Shown here: positions 5,858-6,051 of the stretch, in pieces
Layout: each line of letters starts with the position of its first letter
Position numbering within the stretch: position 1 is the stretch's first letter
DNA from: Candidatus Zixiibacteriota bacterium
Lineage (GTDB): Bacteria; Zixibacteria; MSB-5A5; GN15; FEB-12
Direction of reading: 5' to 3'
DNA length: 6,051 bases
NCBI GenBank assembly: GCA_030591625.1
Contig: JAUVAR010000179.1
Span: 1 to 6,051 of the forward strand
Program-made: the position numbers and the translations under genes
Notes under the pieces: model-generated
The model's input: only the letters and a program-made list of their open reading frames with translations
Told to the model about the DNA's origin: nothing
Database searches by the model: none

Positions 5858-6051
5858 CTATACTACTTTGAACAGTGCTGAGCCTACCACCAATGACACG
5901 ATAGCCATCAGTTTAATAAGAATATTCATAGATGGTCCCGATGTGTCCTTGAACGGATCACCAACCGTATCACCAACTACAGCAGCTTTATGGGCATCAG
6001 AGCCTTTACCGCCGTGTGCGCCAGTTTCGATAAACTTCTTGGCGTTATCCC
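5858..6051 (-). CDS. hppA: Membrane-bound ion-translocating pyrophosphatase, C-terminus (partial)
   Basis: The last 63 residues of a membrane pyrophosphatase, which hydrolyses inorganic pyrophosphate and pumps H+ or Na+ across the membrane. The visible segment, starting DNAKKFIETG, contains GGKGSDAHKAAVVGDTVG and DPFKDTSGPSMNILIKL. This is the nearly invariant C-terminal block whose Asp and Lys residues bind the Mg-pyrophosphate complex in this family. The last membrane helix (about MNILIKLMAIVSLVVGSALF) and KVV end follow, then TAG at 5860-5858. The 5' part, with the residue deciding potassium dependence and the ion-selectivity gate, lies outside the window, so H+ versus Na+ and subtype cannot be told. 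The gene has its own terminator and is probably not part of the efflux operon. Confidence 0.96.
   Translation of the reverse strand, partial: DNAKKFIETGAHGGKGSDAHKAAVVGDTVGDPFKDTSGPSMNILIKLMAIVSLVVGSALFKVV

Overview
The window is a single-direction stretch (every supported gene is on the minus strand, so transcription runs from high to low coordinates) from a Gram-negative-type (diderm) bacterium with moderately AT-rich DNA. The diderm inference rests on a complete TolC-like outer-membrane factor with a signal peptide, paired with a periplasmic adaptor. Membrane pyrophosphatase and paired FtsX-type permeases would fit an uncultivated FCB-type lineage such as Zixibacteria. That placement is a guess from general gene style, not something the sequence proves.

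Layout in transcription order: (1) 6051-5858, the last 63 residues of a membrane-bound proton- or sodium-pumping pyrophosphatase (hppA), cut by the window edge; (2) 5857-5655, an intergenic region with three tandem 15-bp quasi-palindromic AT-rich repeats, a strong intrinsic terminator, and a probable promoter/operator area with short repeats; (3) 5654-4944, a YIP1-family polytopic membrane protein; (4) 4920-3508, a TolC-family outer-membrane efflux protein; (5) 3486-2173, a MacA/HlyD-type periplasmic adaptor; (6) 2173-1460, a MacB/LolD-type ABC ATPase; (7) 1463-243, a MacB/FtsX-type permease; (8) 234-1, the start of a second FtsX-type permease that runs off the window.

Genes 3-8 look like one operon: gaps are 23, 21, -1, -4 and 8 nt, and most starts have a clear Shine-Dalgarno sequence. 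Together they encode a complete tripartite efflux/export machine. The ATPase and two different permeases would sit in the inner membrane, probably as a heterodimer. The adaptor would cross the periplasm, and the TolC-like protein would form the outer-membrane exit duct. In E. coli MacB the ATPase and permease are one chain; here they are two genes joined by an ATGA overlap. Substrate cannot be inferred. The YIP1 protein at the head of the operon is the least explained member.

This is mostly a recognisable transport operon. The points that go beyond routine are the repeat array behind hppA, a negatively charged insertion in the adaptor, a lopsided extracellular loop in the TolC-like protein, the YIP1 linkage, and possible operator repeats ahead of the operon.
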